From positions 285,655 to 349,654 of the forward strand of contig CAVTFT010000009.1 of assembly GCA_963734085.1 (NCBI GenBank): 64,000 nucleotides of DNA. Direction: 5' to 3'. This stretch comes from CAIWHR01 sp963734085 (GTDB lineage: Bacteria; Pseudomonadota; Gammaproteobacteria; Burkholderiales; Casimicrobiaceae). Below, piece after piece: positions 48,793-58,828 of the stretch. The position numbers were made by a program, and so were the translations under genes. The notes beneath the pieces are model-generated. The model ran no database searches, was not told the DNA's origin, and saw only the letters and a program-made list of their open reading frames with translations. Position 1 is the first letter of the stretch. Each line of letters opens with the position of its first letter.

Positions 48793-50615
48793 GGTTGGAA
48801 CGAGTCGGGCGAGCCGATCGATTGTCCGGCAAACGCAAAGCGCAATGCGCGCTCACTCGGTACACGCGGTGGATACGCGAGCGTGTAATTCTCGCGATCG
48901 AGTGCAAGGTTCGGATTATAAAACGGATCGGCGCGCACGCCGTCCCCCCACTTGCCGAGCAGATAGCCGAGGGCGGCGCGGTCGGCGGCCTCCTGCTCGG
49001 GTCGCAGGTAATAGCCGCGAGAGGCCGACTCGAAATGGCGAATGAGCGGCCGGTTGACAACCACGTTGTAGCGATGCCGCGTTCGCGCCGCGAGACACAG
49101 GTCGACGTCGTTGTACGCGGCGGGCAGCCGCTCGTCGAAGCCGCCGAGCGCGTCGAACAGGTCGCGCCGAATTACAGCGCAAGCGGCTGTCACCGCGCTC
49201 ACCGCGTGCGTCAGGAGGCCGCGGTTGTGATAGCCGCGGAAATCCGAAGGACGCCCCCGCAGCAGGTGATGCGTGAGCCTGAACGCGCCGAGGAGCACGC
49301 CAGCGTGCTGGATCGTGTCGTCGCCATAGAGGAGCCGCGCGCCGACGACACCGACGTCGGGTTGCAGCGCCAAGGCCGTCATTTCGTCGAGCCAATCCGC
49401 CGCAATCACCCGGGTGTCATCGTTGAGGAAGCAGAGGACGTCGCCCGTCGCCTGCCGGGCAGCGAGATTGTTGAGCCGCGCGAAGTTGAACGGGGCCGGA
49501 TCGCGGAGCACACGCGCCCGCGGCGTACGCTCGAGCTGCGAGAGCAGCGCCAGCGCGTCGGCAGCGGCGCTGCCGTTGTCCACGACGATGAGTTCGAGGT
49601 CCGGATAGGTCGTCTGCGTCAGCACGCCGTCGGTCGCCGCGGCGAGCAGGGCCGCGTGGTCGCGGGTCGGGACGACCACCGTGACACGCGGTGGCACCGG
49701 CGGCAGCGGCAGCCGCAGCCGCCATGTTTGCGGCAGCACCGGTTCAAAAATCGGCGCGATTCCCCTGCGTTCGAAATGACGGTGTGGAGGGTGGGCTGAT
49801 ACGGCGCTCCCGCGGACCGATGACCTCCTGTGGACGAGCACGCGCGGGAGGTGCGCGATCCGCTGCGGTCCGGCCGCCTCGGCGATTCGCCACAGCAAGT
49901 CCCATTCCGATTCCGGGAATGCGTCCGCGAACGCCGCCGCCGCCACGTCGCGCCGGACGAAGGCGCTGCGCACGAAATAGGGCTGCTGCGCAAACAGATA
50001 CGGATCCCAGCACGGTTTGAAGTCGGGCCGCGCACGCTGCCCGTCGCTCTGGACTTCGTCTTCATCGGCATACACGATGACGGTGGCTGGCGCGCGAGCG
50101 AGCTCGAGCGCGAGCTCCGCCAACGCGTGCGGCGCGAGCGCATCGCCGGCGCCGAACATGCCGAGATAGTCAAGGTCCGTGCGCTGCGCGAGAAGCGCCA
50201 GGGCGGCGAGGCCAGTCGCGTCATCGGGCGTGCGTTCGCATATCGCAGCTTCATGCACTTGTGCCGCCAGCGCGGTGGTGGTTGCCGCACGCGCGGCGGC
50301 GTCCGCGCTTGCGTCTTCGACAACAACGATGCCGAAGCACGGCACCCGCGGCAAGGCGGCCACGCGCTCGCGAAGCAGCGCCAAGGCAATTTCGCTTCTC
50401 GTATCGTGCTCGGCTGCCCACGCCGCGTAGTCGGAGAACCAGTCTGTCCGCATCCGGTTGCGCTCGATCACCGTGTCGAGCCGTCCGCCGCGCACGACGC
50501 GCCACGCCTTGCCGGCGAAATACGGGAGCAGACGCGGATCGCGGCGCACGCGCTGCCACTGCCTTGCTACGGCTTTGCGCAGCGCCCGGAGGCGCGAATC
50601 GCGCGGGGACGTCAT
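48789..50615 (-). CDS. Glycosyltransferase family 2 protein (608 aa)
   Basis: A two-part protein. Residues 1-280 hold a diverged GT2-like region (YADEDEVQSDGQRARPDFKP). The canonical GT2 domain is at about 300-530: RVTVVVPTRDHAALLAAATD, LIVVDNGSAAADALALL, the DXD-type CFLNDDTRVI and AYNDVDLCLAARTRH. Architecture resembles the rhamnan or O-antigen GT2 proteins that add several sugars. It is preceded by a 4-bp gap to the 1,022-residue glycosyltransferase and coupled to the sulfotransferase. Confidence 0.82.
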   Translation of the reverse strand: MTSPRDSRLRALRKAVARQWQRVRRDPRLLPYFAGKAWRVVRGGRLDTVIERNRMRTDWFSDYAAWAAEHDTRSEIALALLRERVAALPRVPCFGIVVVEDASADAAARAATTTALAAQVHEAAICERTPDDATGLAALALLAQRTDLDYLGMFGAGDALAPHALAELALELARAPATVIVYADEDEVQSDGQRARPDFKPCWDPYLFAQQPYFVRSAFVRRDVAAAAFADAFPESEWDLLWRIAEAAGPQRIAHLPRVLVHRRSSVRGSAVSAHPPHRHFERRGIAPIFEPVLPQTWRLRLPLPPVPPRVTVVVPTRDHAALLAAATDGVLTQTTYPDLELIVVDNGSAAADALALLSQLERTPRARVLRDPAPFNFARLNNLAARQATGDVLCFLNDDTRVIAADWLDEMTALALQPDVGVVGARLLYGDDTIQHAGVLLGAFRLTHHLLRGRPSDFRGYHNRGLLTHAVSAVTAACAVIRRDLFDALGGFDERLPAAYNDVDLCLAARTRHRYNVVVNRPLIRHFESASRGYYLRPEQEAADRAALGYLLGKWGDGVRADPFYNPNLALDRENYTLAYPPRVPSERALRFAFAGQSIGSPDSFQP

Positions 50616-50619
50616 GACA

Positions 50620-53600
50620 CTAGGGCGCTGCCGCTTCGACGAAGATGCGGCCGTACTGCGTGACCATCGTGTCGAAATCGGTGAGCGAATCGAGCGCCGG
50701 CACGGCGTTGGCGGCGAGCCTTGCCCGGAGCTCGGCGTCGGCGACGAGCCGGGCGATGGCGGCTGACAGCCCGGCAGCGTCGCCGGGCTCGTAGAACAGT
50801 CCGTTGACGTTCTCGCGGACCTGCTCGCGGATGCCGAATACTGGGGTGGTCACGATCGGCAGCCCGCAGGCCATGGCCTCGAGGATGACCCGCGGGTAGC
50901 TCTCGATGCGTGAGGTGCAGACAAAGAGATCCGCGGCGGCGAGATAGGGTCCGACTTCGCTGGTTTCCGGCACTATGGTGATGTGCGAACGACGGTCCTT
51001 CGGCAGCGTCGCGATTCGTTCGTGGAGATCCGTACTGTACGGACTTGGTCGATCACCGACGAAGAACGCCCGCACCCGACCTGCGGCGCCGTCGGACAGA
51101 ATGCCGAGCGCGTCGGCGAGATCGTGCTGGCCCTTGCGCTCGCAGACGGTGCCGACGAGCAACAGCATCACGTCAGCGGGCCCGATACCAAACATGCGCC
51201 GTACCGCCGCGCGATCCATCCCGGCAGAGGCGGCGACGAGTCGACACCGGTCGATGCCGTTGTGGATCACGGTGAAGTTGTGTCGGGTGTCGAGGGGGGC
51301 CGAGGCTCGGGCGGTGGCATGGGCGACGAAGATGACGCGGTAGGGCAGTCGATAGCAGCGGAGGGCGCGGGCCGCGACTGGATCGGGAAACGTGCGGAAG
51401 TAGTCCTGCCACGGCTCGCTCTCGCGCGGGTTCCACAGCGAGGGCAGCCCGAGGCGATGGGCGGCGTCGATCGCGTAGAAGGTCTGCAGCGTGTTGCCGT
51501 AGACCAGCTGCACGTCGAGGTCGCGGATCCACGCCGCGAAGCGGTCGAGCGCGGCGTCGTAGTCGGCGCCGGTCGACACGCCCGCCAGCGGATGCGCAGC
51601 GACGTGCACGGCGATCCCCTCCGCCTCGTAGGCCGCCCGCAGCGGCCCGTCGGCGGGGGCATAGACGATGGGGTCGACGATGCCGCGGCGCTTGAGTGCC
51701 GCGGTCAGCTCGAACTGACTATAGGGTGCGCCTTCCCAGTTGAGGTTGAAGGCGCACATCAGGGTTCGCACCGGATCCGGCGGTGCGGCGACGAACGCCC
51801 GCCGCGGCAGGATCGCGAAGCGCTCGTCGGCCAGCGACAGGTTGGGATTGTAGTAGGGCTCGTAGCGGGCACCGTATTGGGCACGGTAGGCCGCCGCCTC
51901 GCGCGGATCGTCGACGAAGCCGCGGCTTTCCCCTTCGTGATGGATGAGTTCCGCCCCCGGCGCATAGACGCAGCGGTGGCCGGCCGCGAGCAGGCGAAAG
52001 CCGTAGTCGACGTCGTTGTAGGCGACGGCGTAGCGCTGTTCGTCGAAGCCACCCAGGTCCAGAAACAGTCGGCGCGGGGTCAGCATGCAGGCGGCGGTCA
52101 CCGCGCTGTAGTTGCGCACCGCCATCGCTTGCGACAGGTAGCCATGGTCGCTCGCCGGCGCCAGCTTGAACGCGGGACCGGGAAGCCCGTCATAGTAGCC
52201 ATGCACCACGCCGGCGTGCTGGATGCGCCCGTCCGGATAGAGCAACCGCGCCCCCACCGCGCCCACCCCCGGTAGCTGTGCATAGCCCATCATCCGCGAC
52301 AGCCACCTCGGCTCGCGCACCTCGGTGTCGTTGTTGAGGAACAGCAGATAGTCGGCGTCGACTGCCCGCGCGGCTTCATTGTTGATGTGGGCGAAGGAGA
52401 AGCGCGGCCCCGGATTGGCAATGCGCAGCACCCGGTGCGGCAGCCCGGCCAGGTACTGCTGCGTGGCCGCCTCGTCGCTATCGTTGTCGATGACCACCAC
52501 CTCGTAGTTGCGGTACGTGGTGCGCGCGAGCGAGTCGAGACAGCGCGCGAGGACGTCGTGGCGGTTCCTGGTCGGAATCAGGATCGTCACCGACGGTCCA
52601 TCGTCGGGGAACTCGTGCCAGTAGAAGCCGAGGCCGGCCGTCACGGCGAAGGGTGGGCGCACCGCCACCCCGCGGCTGCCGCGACGAACGAGCGCTTCGC
52701 TCACCGCGCGCTCGCCGGCGGCAAAGCTCGCCGGCTTCGCCGCGCCGCTCGAGGCGGTCGAGCCGGGCAGCGCCCGCCAGTGATAGAGCACCAGCGGCAG
52801 GTGCACGACGCGGCGCGCCTGCTCGCTGGCGCGCAGCATGAAATCGTGGTCCTGCGAACCTTCGAACCCGACGCGAAAGCCACCCAGCGCCTCGAACAGC
52901 GTGCGCCGCACCACCTGCGCGTGCCCCATGTACATCGAGGTCAGCAACAGCTCCGGCGAATAGTCCGGCTTGAACTGCGGTGCGAAACGGCGCCCGCGCG
53001 TGTCGGTCTTGTCATTGTCGCTGTACAGCAGGTCGACATCGGCGTGCACGGCCAGCGCCAGCGCAATCTCCCCCAGCGCATCGGGCGCGAGCTCGTCGTC
53101 CTGATCGAGCAGGAGCAGGAACTCCCCATTGGCCAGCTGCGCCGCCGAATTCGTCGCCCGGCTGATGTTGCCGTTCTCACCGCGAAAAGTGACCCTGATC
53201 CGCGTGTCCTGCGCCGCCAGATCGACCAAATACCGCGCCAGCGCCGGATCCTCGCTCGCATCGTCGGCCAGGCACAGCTCCCAGCGCGTGTACACCTGCC
53301 TGCGCACGCTGCCAATCGCCCGCTCCAGCCACTCCCGCTCCGGCCGGTACACCGGCATCAGCACCGAAAGCAGTGGCAGCGACGGCACCGCCGCCAGCCG
53401 CTGCGCCAGCCACTGCGCCCGCCGCCCGCTCCACTCGTTCAACTCCAGCCATACCGCGTAGCGATCCTCCTCCCGCGGCAACTCGAAACCCGCCGGCAAT
53501 CCGGGCGGGCGCAAGGTGCCGATCTTTTCTTCGAGCAGGGCGATCCGTGCGTGCGCTTCGGCCAACTGGCGCTCGAGCCGATGCAGCGCATCCGCGAGAT

Positions 53601-53688
53601 TCTCGCTTTGCACAGGCATCGTCTCCGCCATCATGTCGTCGACGCTGGAATGCGGCGGGGCATCAGCCGCCCGGTCGCCGGCTTGCAT
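50620..53688 (-). CDS. Multidomain glycosyltransferase GT2-GT2-GT4 (1,022 aa)
   Basis: Three catalytic domains in one chain. A short coiled-coil lead (LADALHRLERQLAEAHARIA), then GT2-a (about 95-330: LPLLSVLMPVYRPEREWLER, LLLDQDDELAPD), GT2-b (about 345-600: SVTILIPTRNRHDVLARCLD, LFLNNDTEVREP) and a GT4 domain (about 640-1020: VMLLLVGTVCERKGQHDLAD, the donor site AADLFVCTSRIESYPRVILE). From residue 60 to 809 the DNA is identical to the next gene except one base (S/C at GAPYSQFEL). The start ATG 53688 lies 3 bp after the upstream stop. Likely assembles a repeating surface glycan. Confidence 0.85.
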   Translation of the reverse strand: MQAGDRAADAPPHSSVDDMMAETMPVQSENLADALHRLERQLAEAHARIALLEEKIGTLRPPGLPAGFELPREEDRYAVWLELNEWSGRRAQWLAQRLAAVPSLPLLSVLMPVYRPEREWLERAIGSVRRQVYTRWELCLADDASEDPALARYLVDLAAQDTRIRVTFRGENGNISRATNSAAQLANGEFLLLLDQDDELAPDALGEIALALAVHADVDLLYSDNDKTDTRGRRFAPQFKPDYSPELLLTSMYMGHAQVVRRTLFEALGGFRVGFEGSQDHDFMLRASEQARRVVHLPLVLYHWRALPGSTASSGAAKPASFAAGERAVSEALVRRGSRGVAVRPPFAVTAGLGFYWHEFPDDGPSVTILIPTRNRHDVLARCLDSLARTTYRNYEVVVIDNDSDEAATQQYLAGLPHRVLRIANPGPRFSFAHINNEAARAVDADYLLFLNNDTEVREPRWLSRMMGYAQLPGVGAVGARLLYPDGRIQHAGVVHGYYDGLPGPAFKLAPASDHGYLSQAMAVRNYSAVTAACMLTPRRLFLDLGGFDEQRYAVAYNDVDYGFRLLAAGHRCVYAPGAELIHHEGESRGFVDDPREAAAYRAQYGARYEPYYNPNLSLADERFAILPRRAFVAAPPDPVRTLMCAFNLNWEGAPYSQFELTAALKRRGIVDPIVYAPADGPLRAAYEAEGIAVHVAAHPLAGVSTGADYDAALDRFAAWIRDLDVQLVYGNTLQTFYAIDAAHRLGLPSLWNPRESEPWQDYFRTFPDPVAARALRCYRLPYRVIFVAHATARASAPLDTRHNFTVIHNGIDRCRLVAASAGMDRAAVRRMFGIGPADVMLLLVGTVCERKGQHDLADALGILSDGAAGRVRAFFVGDRPSPYSTDLHERIATLPKDRRSHITIVPETSEVGPYLAAADLFVCTSRIESYPRVILEAMACGLPIVTTPVFGIREQVRENVNGLFYEPGDAAGLSAAIARLVADAELRARLAANAVPALDSLTDFDTMVTQYGRIFVEAAAP
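51262..53507. repeat. 2,246-bp direct repeat, copy 1
   Basis: Aligns without gaps to 54334-56579 (offset 3,072 bp) with one mismatch (51720 T versus 54792 A). Left of it the two copies diverge across 50928-51261, then become near-identical again at 50697-50927, all at the same offset. Confidence 0.93.
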
Positions 53689-53691
53689 AGA

Positions 53692-56600
53692 TCATGGCGC
53701 CGCGGCCTCTACGAACAGCGCACCGTAACGATCGACCATCATGTCGAAGTCCAGCAGCGCGTCGAGTGCTGGCACGGCGTTGGCGGCGAGCCTTGCCCGG
53801 AGCTCGGCGTCGGCGACGAGCCGGGCGATGGCGGCTGACAGCCCGGCAGCGTCGCCGGGGTCGTAGAACAGTCCGTTGACGTTCTCGCGGACCTGCTCGC
53901 GGATGCCGAATACTGGGGTGGTCACGATCGGCAGCCCGCAGGCCATGGCCTCGAGGATGACCCGCGGGTAGCTCTCGATGCGCGAGGTGCAGACAAATAG
54001 GTCGGCGGCGACATAGTAGGGTGCGACGGCGGAGGTTTCCGGCACTACCGTAACCCGGGTCCGCAGCGCCTTGGGCAGCGCGGCGACGGCCGCATGGAGT
54101 TGCCGGCTGTACGCGCTCGGTCGGTCGCCGACGAAGAACACACGCACGCGCGCCGCACTGTCCGGTGGAAGCGATCGAAGTGCCAAAGCGAGATCGACTT
54201 GGCCCTTGCGCTCGCAGACGGTGCCGACGAGCAACAGCATCACGTCGGCGTCGGCAACGCCGAGCTCGCGCCGCGCCACGGCCCGGTCTACGCCAGACAC
54301 TGCCGCGCGAAAGCGCGCGCGCTCGAGGCCATCGTGGATCACGGTGAAGTTGTGTCGGGTGTCGAGGGGGGCCGAGGCTCGGGCGGTGGCATGGGCGACG
54401 AAGATGACGCGGTAGGGCAGTCGATAGCAGCGGAGGGCGCGGGCCGCGACTGGATCGGGAAACGTGCGGAAGTAGTCCTGCCACGGCTCGCTCTCGCGCG
54501 GGTTCCACAGCGAGGGCAGCCCGAGGCGATGGGCGGCGTCGATCGCGTAGAAGGTCTGCAGCGTGTTGCCGTAGACCAGCTGCACGTCGAGGTCGCGGAT
54601 CCACGCCGCGAAGCGGTCGAGCGCGGCGTCGTAGTCGGCGCCGGTCGACACGCCCGCCAGCGGATGCGCAGCGACGTGCACGGCGATCCCCTCCGCCTCG
54701 TAGGCCGCCCGCAGCGGCCCGTCGGCGGGGGCATAGACGATGGGGTCGACGATGCCGCGGCGCTTGAGTGCCGCGGTCAGCTCGAACTGACAATAGGGTG
54801 CGCCTTCCCAGTTGAGGTTGAAGGCGCACATCAGGGTTCGCACCGGATCCGGCGGTGCGGCGACGAACGCCCGCCGCGGCAGGATCGCGAAGCGCTCGTC
54901 GGCCAGCGACAGGTTGGGATTGTAGTAGGGCTCGTAGCGGGCACCGTATTGGGCACGGTAGGCCGCCGCCTCGCGCGGATCGTCGACGAAGCCGCGGCTT
55001 TCCCCTTCGTGATGGATGAGTTCCGCCCCCGGCGCATAGACGCAGCGGTGGCCGGCCGCGAGCAGGCGAAAGCCGTAGTCGACGTCGTTGTAGGCGACGG
55101 CGTAGCGCTGTTCGTCGAAGCCACCCAGGTCCAGAAACAGTCGGCGCGGGGTCAGCATGCAGGCGGCGGTCACCGCGCTGTAGTTGCGCACCGCCATCGC
55201 TTGCGACAGGTAGCCATGGTCGCTCGCCGGCGCCAGCTTGAACGCGGGACCGGGAAGCCCGTCATAGTAGCCATGCACCACGCCGGCGTGCTGGATGCGC
55301 CCGTCCGGATAGAGCAACCGCGCCCCCACCGCGCCCACCCCCGGTAGCTGTGCATAGCCCATCATCCGCGACAGCCACCTCGGCTCGCGCACCTCGGTGT
55401 CGTTGTTGAGGAACAGCAGATAGTCGGCGTCGACTGCCCGCGCGGCTTCATTGTTGATGTGGGCGAAGGAGAAGCGCGGCCCCGGATTGGCAATGCGCAG
55501 CACCCGGTGCGGCAGCCCGGCCAGGTACTGCTGCGTGGCCGCCTCGTCGCTATCGTTGTCGATGACCACCACCTCGTAGTTGCGGTACGTGGTGCGCGCG
55601 AGCGAGTCGAGACAGCGCGCGAGGACGTCGTGGCGGTTCCTGGTCGGAATCAGGATCGTCACCGACGGTCCATCGTCGGGGAACTCGTGCCAGTAGAAGC
55701 CGAGGCCGGCCGTCACGGCGAAGGGTGGGCGCACCGCCACCCCGCGGCTGCCGCGACGAACGAGCGCTTCGCTCACCGCGCGCTCGCCGGCGGCAAAGCT
55801 CGCCGGCTTCGCCGCGCCGCTCGAGGCGGTCGAGCCGGGCAGCGCCCGCCAGTGATAGAGCACCAGCGGCAGGTGCACGACGCGGCGCGCCTGCTCGCTG
55901 GCGCGCAGCATGAAATCGTGGTCCTGCGAACCTTCGAACCCGACGCGAAAGCCACCCAGCGCCTCGAACAGCGTGCGCCGCACCACCTGCGCGTGCCCCA
56001 TGTACATCGAGGTCAGCAACAGCTCCGGCGAATAGTCCGGCTTGAACTGCGGTGCGAAACGGCGCCCGCGCGTGTCGGTCTTGTCATTGTCGCTGTACAG
56101 CAGGTCGACATCGGCGTGCACGGCCAGCGCCAGCGCAATCTCCCCCAGCGCATCGGGCGCGAGCTCGTCGTCCTGATCGAGCAGGAGCAGGAACTCCCCA
56201 TTGGCCAGCTGCGCCGCCGAATTCGTCGCCCGGCTGATGTTGCCGTTCTCACCGCGAAAAGTGACCCTGATCCGCGTGTCCTGCGCCGCCAGATCGACCA
56301 AATACCGCGCCAGCGCCGGATCCTCGCTCGCATCGTCGGCCAGGCACAGCTCCCAGCGCGTGTACACCTGCCTGCGCACGCTGCCAATCGCCCGCTCCAG
56401 CCACTCCCGCTCCGGCCGGTACACCGGCATCAGCACCGAAAGCAGTGGCAGCGACGGCACCGCCGCCAGCCGCTGCGCCAGCCACTGCGCCCGCCGCCCG
56501 CTCCACTCGTTCAACTCCAGCCATACCGCGTAGCGATCCTCCTCCCGCGGCAACTCGAAACCCGCCGGCAATCCGGGCGCGAGAGGCGCCGGAGGCGCGG

Positions 56601-58533
56601 CCAACAGCTGCCATGCCTTGCGTGCGAGCCGCGGCCAGTCGCGCGGCGCCGGCAGACCGTGCGTGACAATCCGGTTCCGGGTCAGCATGGCCACGCGCCG
56701 ACCCGAAGCGGCGTAGCGGCGCGCGCGCCTAGCGATTCGGTGCGACAGCGGATGCGGGACGACGACGATCGGCGCATCGAGCTCGAGGGCCGCTGATTCG
56801 CCCGTGGCGAGCGTCGCCTGCAGCGTGACCGCATACTTTCCCGGCGGCAGCGTGACGACCACATCGAAGCCACTCGTGACAGCGAGCGGGTGCGCGCGGT
56901 ACGCCGCCGCGACGTCGGACCGCGGCAGACCGAATCGACAATCGTGGAGCGTTCCGTCCAGCGCGATCGCTAGACTCGTCAGAGCTGAGTCCGGATGGAA
57001 CGCCCATCCCGATATGCACATCGGTCCGGTGAATACCGGCGTCGGTCCCGGTGTGTCGACATGTCCGTTGAGTGTTGCTCCCGAAGATACCGCAGCTTGT
57101 CCTTGCCCGGCGCCCGGCGCATTGCGGCTTGCTGTGACCTCGGCGAGACGCTCGCGCAGGCTGAGCGCTTCCTTGCGTTCCATCGCGAGCTCCTGCGCGA
57201 GACGGTCCCGATCACGGGTCATCGCGGCTTCCCGTGCATCGCGCGCCACGTGGGCCATGCGCGATGTTTCGGCCTGGCGCGCGAGTTCACCGATGCCGTC
57301 GCGCGCAATCCCGATCTCGCGCTGCTGAGCAAGCACGGCGTTGCGTGCCTCGGCGATCTTGCCCTCGAGATCCCCGATCGTATTGCGGCCGCTCTCGATC
57401 TCGACTTCGAGTCGGCGATTCTCGACCCGAAGGTCGAACCCGGCCGAGCCGCCTTCCAGCGACGTACGGATCGCCGCTATCCCCGAGCGCAGTTCCGTTG
57501 CGAGATCAATGAATTCCTCGCGCGAGAGCGCCAGCCTGTCGACCCGGGCGCGCAATGTCGCAACGGCGTCGCCACGACCGTGCCCGGCGGCAGCGATGTA
57601 GGGATCGATCTTCCGGCGCGCGGTCATCCATTCCTGTCCCGCCTCGCGCGCGAGCGATTGCGCGAACTCGAGCTCGATGCCGAGCCAGCGCGGGATCGTT
57701 GCATCGATGGCCGGCGAGGCGCTTTCGGCAAGAGCCTCGACGGCTCGCTGCGGATCCGCACCTTGCGGCAACGCGGCGAGTACCGCGTAGGCGTTACTCA
57801 ATGCAAGCGCGGGCGCAGAGTCGACCGTCGGTGCAACCATGCCCGCCGTCTGTCCCGTGCAGCCCGCACGGTTCAGATCTGGACGCACGAGTGCGTGCGC
57901 CGCCAGCAATTGCTCGGGCGACGGATCGACCGGAAAGTGTGCATCGGTGCGGATGCGATCGAATGCCGTTTCAACGTTTGCGAGCAGTTGCTCGTAACAC
58001 ACGACGGCACGGGGAGTGCCGCGCGAACCACGCTCGGCCGCGGTGACGTGTGACAGCCATAGCGCGAGCGATTTTTCGACGGCGAATCCGTCGCGCTCCG
58101 CGAGCGAACGCGCGACGCTGGCCGGGTGACGAAGCATCAGCACGCAGGACAGATCGAATCCGGCCTGCGCCAGCACCGGCCGCCAGAACGGCAGCAACAA
58201 GCAGGCGCGCGGGTCTTTCGCGAGCGCGGGTCCGCCACCGCCGAATTCGGCCGTTGCCAGGCGGCGCGCGTCATCGTGCAAAGCGACAATTGCCGGCAGG
58301 TTCTCCCAGCCTCGCGGGAGCCGGGCCACGCTGTGCCAGCGCACACCGAGTCGCGCCAGCAGCAGGTCGTTGAAGCGCACGAACGGTAACGACTCCCAGT
58401 GGCCCTCCGGATTGTGGGCATTCGGCGGAAGCAGCGTCGCCCCCGGATGGAGGCCGGCCTTGACGAGGGCTCCCGCGAGCGCGGAGGTTCCGCTACGATG
58501 CATACCCAGCACAAGAAGAAGCGAAACGGACAT
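53692..58533 (-). CDS. Giant sulfotransferase-like/coiled-coil/GT2-GT2-GT4 protein (1,613 aa)
   Basis: Five regions are visible: a sulfotransferase-like P-loop domain (about 1-260: LVLGMHRSGTSALAGALVKA); a helical coiled-coil (about 310-475, e.g. RRLEVEIESGRNTIGDLEGK); a beta domain (about 500-620: ISGWAFHPDSALTSLAIALD); then two GT2 domains (LSVLMPVYRPEREW; TILIPTRNRHDVLA) and one GT4 (VMLLLVGTVCERKGQVDLAL) over 660-1613. The C-terminal two thirds copy the downstream gene. A single chain with sulfation-type and glycosyl transfer domains suggests coupled chain modification and elongation. The ATG is at 58533; 295 bp separate it from the upstream gene. Confidence 0.83.
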   Translation of the reverse strand: MSVSLLLVLGMHRSGTSALAGALVKAGLHPGATLLPPNAHNPEGHWESLPFVRFNDLLLARLGVRWHSVARLPRGWENLPAIVALHDDARRLATAEFGGGGPALAKDPRACLLLPFWRPVLAQAGFDLSCVLMLRHPASVARSLAERDGFAVEKSLALWLSHVTAAERGSRGTPRAVVCYEQLLANVETAFDRIRTDAHFPVDPSPEQLLAAHALVRPDLNRAGCTGQTAGMVAPTVDSAPALALSNAYAVLAALPQGADPQRAVEALAESASPAIDATIPRWLGIELEFAQSLAREAGQEWMTARRKIDPYIAAAGHGRGDAVATLRARVDRLALSREEFIDLATELRSGIAAIRTSLEGGSAGFDLRVENRRLEVEIESGRNTIGDLEGKIAEARNAVLAQQREIGIARDGIGELARQAETSRMAHVARDAREAAMTRDRDRLAQELAMERKEALSLRERLAEVTASRNAPGAGQGQAAVSSGATLNGHVDTPGPTPVFTGPMCISGWAFHPDSALTSLAIALDGTLHDCRFGLPRSDVAAAYRAHPLAVTSGFDVVVTLPPGKYAVTLQATLATGESAALELDAPIVVVPHPLSHRIARRARRYAASGRRVAMLTRNRIVTHGLPAPRDWPRLARKAWQLLAAPPAPLAPGLPAGFELPREEDRYAVWLELNEWSGRRAQWLAQRLAAVPSLPLLSVLMPVYRPEREWLERAIGSVRRQVYTRWELCLADDASEDPALARYLVDLAAQDTRIRVTFRGENGNISRATNSAAQLANGEFLLLLDQDDELAPDALGEIALALAVHADVDLLYSDNDKTDTRGRRFAPQFKPDYSPELLLTSMYMGHAQVVRRTLFEALGGFRVGFEGSQDHDFMLRASEQARRVVHLPLVLYHWRALPGSTASSGAAKPASFAAGERAVSEALVRRGSRGVAVRPPFAVTAGLGFYWHEFPDDGPSVTILIPTRNRHDVLARCLDSLARTTYRNYEVVVIDNDSDEAATQQYLAGLPHRVLRIANPGPRFSFAHINNEAARAVDADYLLFLNNDTEVREPRWLSRMMGYAQLPGVGAVGARLLYPDGRIQHAGVVHGYYDGLPGPAFKLAPASDHGYLSQAMAVRNYSAVTAACMLTPRRLFLDLGGFDEQRYAVAYNDVDYGFRLLAAGHRCVYAPGAELIHHEGESRGFVDDPREAAAYRAQYGARYEPYYNPNLSLADERFAILPRRAFVAAPPDPVRTLMCAFNLNWEGAPYCQFELTAALKRRGIVDPIVYAPADGPLRAAYEAEGIAVHVAAHPLAGVSTGADYDAALDRFAAWIRDLDVQLVYGNTLQTFYAIDAAHRLGLPSLWNPRESEPWQDYFRTFPDPVAARALRCYRLPYRVIFVAHATARASAPLDTRHNFTVIHDGLERARFRAAVSGVDRAVARRELGVADADVMLLLVGTVCERKGQVDLALALRSLPPDSAARVRVFFVGDRPSAYSRQLHAAVAALPKALRTRVTVVPETSAVAPYYVAADLFVCTSRIESYPRVILEAMACGLPIVTTPVFGIREQVRENVNGLFYDPGDAAGLSAAIARLVADAELRARLAANAVPALDALLDFDMMVDRYGALFVEAAAP
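54334..56579. repeat. 2,246-bp direct repeat, copy 2
   Basis: Second copy inside the 1,613-residue gene; right boundary at CCGGGCG (56573-56579), left boundary at 54334. The diverged companion island is 54000-54333 and the outer near-identical block is 53769-53999. Confidence 0.93.
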
Positions 58534-58828
58534 CTGCGAGGATCCCGGGATTCAGGCGTGGAGGGGCTCAAGTCGTACGGTGCGCGCAAAGGGGCAACCT
58601 TTGCGCCGGTTCATGCAAAGGAAAACCCGCGAAACATGCGGGCCTCGGCGAATTTTGGAGACACGCGCGCAGCACCGCGTCCACTGCGCCACCCGAGCGG
58701 TCCCGCCGATGCGAGACGCGCCGCGGCAAGCCCGCGGCCGAAGGACTCCCGGCGCATTGCCGATGCCGCGCTCACGTCGTCAGATTATAACCCGGCCGGA
58801 ATGCGGTATCCGCACCGGGTGCAGGAAA
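58534..58828. other. Intergenic stretch upstream of the giant glycosyltransferase gene
   Basis: No coding frame with support on either strand. It should contain the promoter for the minus-strand run 58533 to 46288. TTATAAC-like AT-rich bases near 58785-58793 could be part of a promoter, but no -35/-10 pair is convincing. Confidence 0.5.

Noticed and set aside
52387..53838. Plus-strand frame of 483 codons, repeated at 55459-56796
   Set aside because: It is duplicated only because the underlying glycosyltransferase repeat is duplicated; no protein-like features.
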